DNA of 6,860 bases from CAYJXJ01 sp964374095. Its GTDB lineage: Bacteria > Elusimicrobiota > Elusimicrobia > UBA1565 > UBA9628. The stretch covers positions 1-6,860 of the forward strand of contig CAYJXJ010000222.1 of assembly GCA_964374095.1 (NCBI GenBank), given 5' to 3'. The position numbers were made by a program, and so were the translations under genes. Shown here piece after piece: positions 4,885 to 6,860 of the stretch. How positions within the stretch are numbered: position 1 is the stretch's first letter; every line of letters begins with the position of its first letter. The notes beneath the pieces are model-generated. The model ran no database searches. It was given only the letters and a program-made list of their open reading frames with translations, and had not been told where the DNA came from.

Positions 4885-6029
4885 TCACCCGCGCGGCCCT
4901 GTGGGTATCGCACACCAAACTCATGCACGAGCGCGTCGGGGGGATGACCGTTCTGGAACGTCAACTGTGGACGCTGGCCCGCGCCGGCGTGCTCCGGGTT
5001 TCGGTGGCCGCGCGGCGCCCCGCGCCCGAAGTCCTGGAGGGACTGCGCCTGCCGAAGGAACTTGAGATTCTCTGGATGGGCGCGGCCGCCGCGCCCGAGG
5101 ACGAGGAGGCCGCAACCCCCCCCTACGTCGGCGTCTCGGGCGATCATTTCGTCCGCGTCGAAACCCTGCGCTACGTGCTCAACGCCCCTTATCCGGTCCA
5201 CACCGACCTTCAGGACGACCTCAAGCTCTCGGTCCTCCAGGTGGTGCCCTTCCGATCCGAGGAGACCATCGCCCCCAAGACCCAGGCCCTCCCGGCCGGA
5301 GCGAGCGTCTTCCTCGAGCCCGCCGCGCTTCCCGGCGGCCCGGCCGTGGATTGGCTCCTCGCGATGGGATTCAAGAATCAAGACGGCTTCATGGCCAAGC
5401 ATTTCGACCGGCACATCTCGCTGGCTATCAGCCGCGGCCTCCTTGCGGGCCCCGTGACCCCCAACCTCATGACCGTGGCCAGTTCCCTCATCGGCCTCTT
5501 CGGGGCGGCCCTCTTCGCGTGGGCCCCGGCGCATGACGCCCTGGCGGCGTCGCTGGTATGGGCCCACTCGGTCCTCGACGGCTGCGACGGCGAGCTCGCC
5601 CGCATCCGCTTCCAGGAGAGCGACTTCGGCGCGACGATCGATTTCTGGGGCGACAACCTCGTCCACCTGGCGCTCTTCGGGGCGCTGGCCTTCGGCTACG
5701 CCCGCGCCGGCCACGCCGCGGCGCCGTTCCTCGGCTTGGCGGCAGCGTTGGGGATCGCCGGCTCGGCCATCGTGGCCTTCCGCCGCAAACGCTCGGAGCG
5801 GCACGCGGCGCCGGAGCCCAACGCGGGCCCCTTGCGCCGCCTCTGCGATTTCCTGGCGCAGAGGGATTTCATCTATCTTCTCTTGGCCATGGCGTTTCTC
5901 GATAAGACTTACGGGTTCTTATGGGCGGGCGCCGTCGGCGCCCCCCTGTTCTTTGTCATCATGCTGGCCGCGGGCCAGGCGGGGGATTCCCTGCCGGGCG
6001 GCGAGGCCGGCCGCGCGGAGGCCGCATGA
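4881..6029 (+). CDS. CDP-alcohol phosphotransferase membrane enzyme with degenerate NTase-like N-terminus
   Basis: A 382-residue protein in two parts. The C-terminal half (about 170-370) is an integral-membrane CDP-alcohol phosphotransferase. It has the full D-xx-DG-xx-AR-x8-G-xxx-D-xxx-D signature at 233-258 (D233, D236, G237, A240, R241, G250, D254, D258), preceded by the usual PVTPN (191-195). Hydrophobic segments lie near 196-216, 218-232, 259-275, 279-300, 327-346 and 350-367. It should transfer a phospho-alcohol from a CDP-linked donor to an acceptor. Residues 1-165 look like a worn NTP-transferase domain: GGMTVLERQLWTLARAGV (20-37) and SGDHFV (86-91) resemble that fold, but the LAAGxGxR loop and KP motif are absent. 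The architecture recalls the fused cytidylyltransferase/phosphotransferase of di-myo-inositol-phosphate synthesis. ATG 4881 overlaps the previous stop as ATGA. The open frame extends upstream, but only as a shadow of the dehydrogenase gene. Confidence 0.87.
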   Translation: MITRAALWVSHTKLMHERVGGMTVLERQLWTLARAGVLRVSVAARRPAPEVLEGLRLPKELEILWMGAAAAPEDEEAATPPYVGVSGDHFVRVETLRYVLNAPYPVHTDLQDDLKLSVLQVVPFRSEETIAPKTQALPAGASVFLEPAALPGGPAVDWLLAMGFKNQDGFMAKHFDRHISLAISRGLLAGPVTPNLMTVASSLIGLFGAALFAWAPAHDALAASLVWAHSVLDGCDGELARIRFQESDFGATIDFWGDNLVHLALFGALAFGYARAGHAAAPFLGLAAALGIAGSAIVAFRRKRSERHAAPEPNAGPLRRLCDFLAQRDFIYLLLAMAFLDKTYGFLWAGAVGAPLFFVIMLAAGQAGDSLPGGEAGRAEAA

Positions 6030-6860
6030 ACGATCGCACCGTGGGTCCCAGGGCCATCCTGCCGGCGCGCGGCAAGCTCGGCGTGCTTCTGCCGGGGATG
6101 GGAGCCGTGACGAGCACCTTCATCGCGGGAGTGGAGCTATGCAAGAAGGGGCTGGGGAGGCCCGTGGGATCCCTCACCCAGCTCCAGGCCATCCGTTTGG
6201 GCAAGCGCTACGAGAACCGCAATCCCCCCATCAAGGATTTCGTGCCCCTGGCGGGCCTCGACGACCTCGTCTTCGGGGGTTGGGACCTCTTTCCCGACTC
6301 GATGTACGACGCCGCGCTCAAGGCCAAGGTGCTGGAACGCCACCAGATCGACCCGGTGCGCCGCGAGCTCTCCTCCGTCATCCCCCTGCCCGCGGTCTTT
6401 GATCCCGCCTATGTCCGCAACCTCAAGGCCTCCCACGCCAAGCGCTGGCGCACCAAATGGGACGCGGCCAACCAGGTGCGCGCCGATATCGAGAATTTCA
6501 AGCGGCGGGCGAAGGCCGAACGCCTGGTGATGGTCTGGTGCGGCTCGACCGAGGTCCTGCCTAGGCCCTCCAAGGCCCACGGCTCTCTCGCGGCCTTCGA
6601 GGCGGGCCTCAAATCAAACTCCTCGGACATCCCGCCCTCGATGGTCTACGCCTACGCCGCCATCTCTCAAGGCCTGCCTTACGCCAACGGCGCCCCCAAC
6701 CTTTCGGCCGACGTGCCGGCCCTGGTCGAATTGGCGGCCCGCACCGGGGCCCCCATCGCGGGCAAGGACTTCAAGACCGGGCAGACCTTGATGAAGACCA
6801 CGATCGCCCCGATGCTCAAGGCGCGCATGCTCGCCTTGCGCGGCTGGTATTCCACGAACA
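6026..6860 (+). CDS. ino1: Inositol-3-phosphate synthase (partial, 3' end outside window)
   Basis: The first 278 residues of a myo-inositol-phosphate synthase, which converts glucose 6-phosphate to inositol phosphate using bound NAD. The NAD-binding loop is LLPGMGAVTSTFIAGVE (21-37), a form of the family GxGAVxTT(L/F)IAG. Further family blocks are FGGWDLFPDSMYDAA (83-97), VMVWCGSTEV (168-177), PSMVYAYAAISQGLPYANGAPN (204-225), GKDFKTGQTLMKT (246-258), which carries catalytic lysines, and APMLKARMLALRGWYSTN (261-278). The window ends inside the last block, so about a third of the protein is probably missing. GGAGG (6017-6021) lies 4 bases before ATG 6026, which overlaps the upstream stop as ATGA. 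This is the most confident functional anchor of the operon and points to inositol chemistry for its neighbours. Confidence 0.95.
   Translation, partial: MNDRTVGPRAILPARGKLGVLLPGMGAVTSTFIAGVELCKKGLGRPVGSLTQLQAIRLGKRYENRNPPIKDFVPLAGLDDLVFGGWDLFPDSMYDAALKAKVLERHQIDPVRRELSSVIPLPAVFDPAYVRNLKASHAKRWRTKWDAANQVRADIENFKRRAKAERLVMVWCGSTEVLPRPSKAHGSLAAFEAGLKSNSSDIPPSMVYAYAAISQGLPYANGAPNLSADVPALVELAARTGAPIAGKDFKTGQTLMKTTIAPMLKARMLALRGWYSTN

Noticed and set aside
4803..5804. Antisense open frame opposite the CDP-alcohol phosphotransferase
   Set aside because: It is a low-complexity, charged translation with no family features. The + strand frame contains the full DGxxAR signature.
899..6029. Phosphonate or phosphonolipid biosynthesis cluster (NTase plus aminotransferase plus CDP-alcohol phosphotransferase)
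   Set aside because: No PEP mutase or phosphonopyruvate decarboxylase is present, the aminotransferase is class III rather than the AEP class V type, and the inositol synthase points to inositol chemistry.

Overview
This window comes from a strongly GC-rich bacterium; almost every third codon position is G or C. Seven genes, all on the + strand, are packed head to tail. Each downstream start overlaps the previous stop by 3 to 11 bases, so this reads as one operon with translational coupling. I cannot fix the lineage from sequence alone. A high-GC environmental or candidate-phylum bacterium fits best, and the combination of an INO1-type inositol synthase with REP-like GC palindromes is compatible with that, but this is a weak inference.

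Positions 1-221 are non-coding. They hold a near-perfect 32-bp palindrome (47-78), a CATTGC direct-repeat cluster (118-137), a C-rich tract whose complement is a strong G-quadruplex motif (137-160), and an extended -10 promoter (167-175) directly ahead of the first gene. The gene order is then: HAD-type phosphatase (222-902); MobA/sugar-type nucleotidyltransferase (899-1633); ATP-grasp enzyme (1630-2532); class III PLP aminotransferase (2529-3869); Gfo/Idh/MocA dehydrogenase (3859-4884); a membrane CDP-alcohol phosphotransferase with a degenerate nucleotidyltransferase-like N-terminal region (4881-6029); and inositol-3-phosphate synthase, cut by the window end (6026 to beyond 6860).

Reading the set together: the inositol synthase makes inositol phosphate from glucose 6-phosphate. 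The stand-alone nucleotidyltransferase could activate it as CDP-inositol, and the CDP-alcohol phosphotransferase could move the phosphoinositol group to an acceptor. The acceptor could be a second inositol phosphate, as in di-myo-inositol phosphate synthesis, or a lipid. The HAD enzyme could remove a phosphate. The dehydrogenase and aminotransferase could turn a ring hydroxyl into an amine through a keto intermediate, and the ATP-grasp enzyme could then ligate to that amine or phosphorylate the inositol. The result would be a modified (for example amino-) inositol phosphodiester or phospholipid. The individual family calls are well supported. The combined pathway is inference, and I know of no described system with this gene set.

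At the DNA level, the ATP-grasp gene contains a 39-bp near-perfect palindrome (1858-1896) that is exactly 13 codons in frame. An 18-bp piece of it recurs at the 3' end of the same gene (2503-2520), just before the next start. A further long inverted repeat lies inside the dehydrogenase gene (4169-4216).
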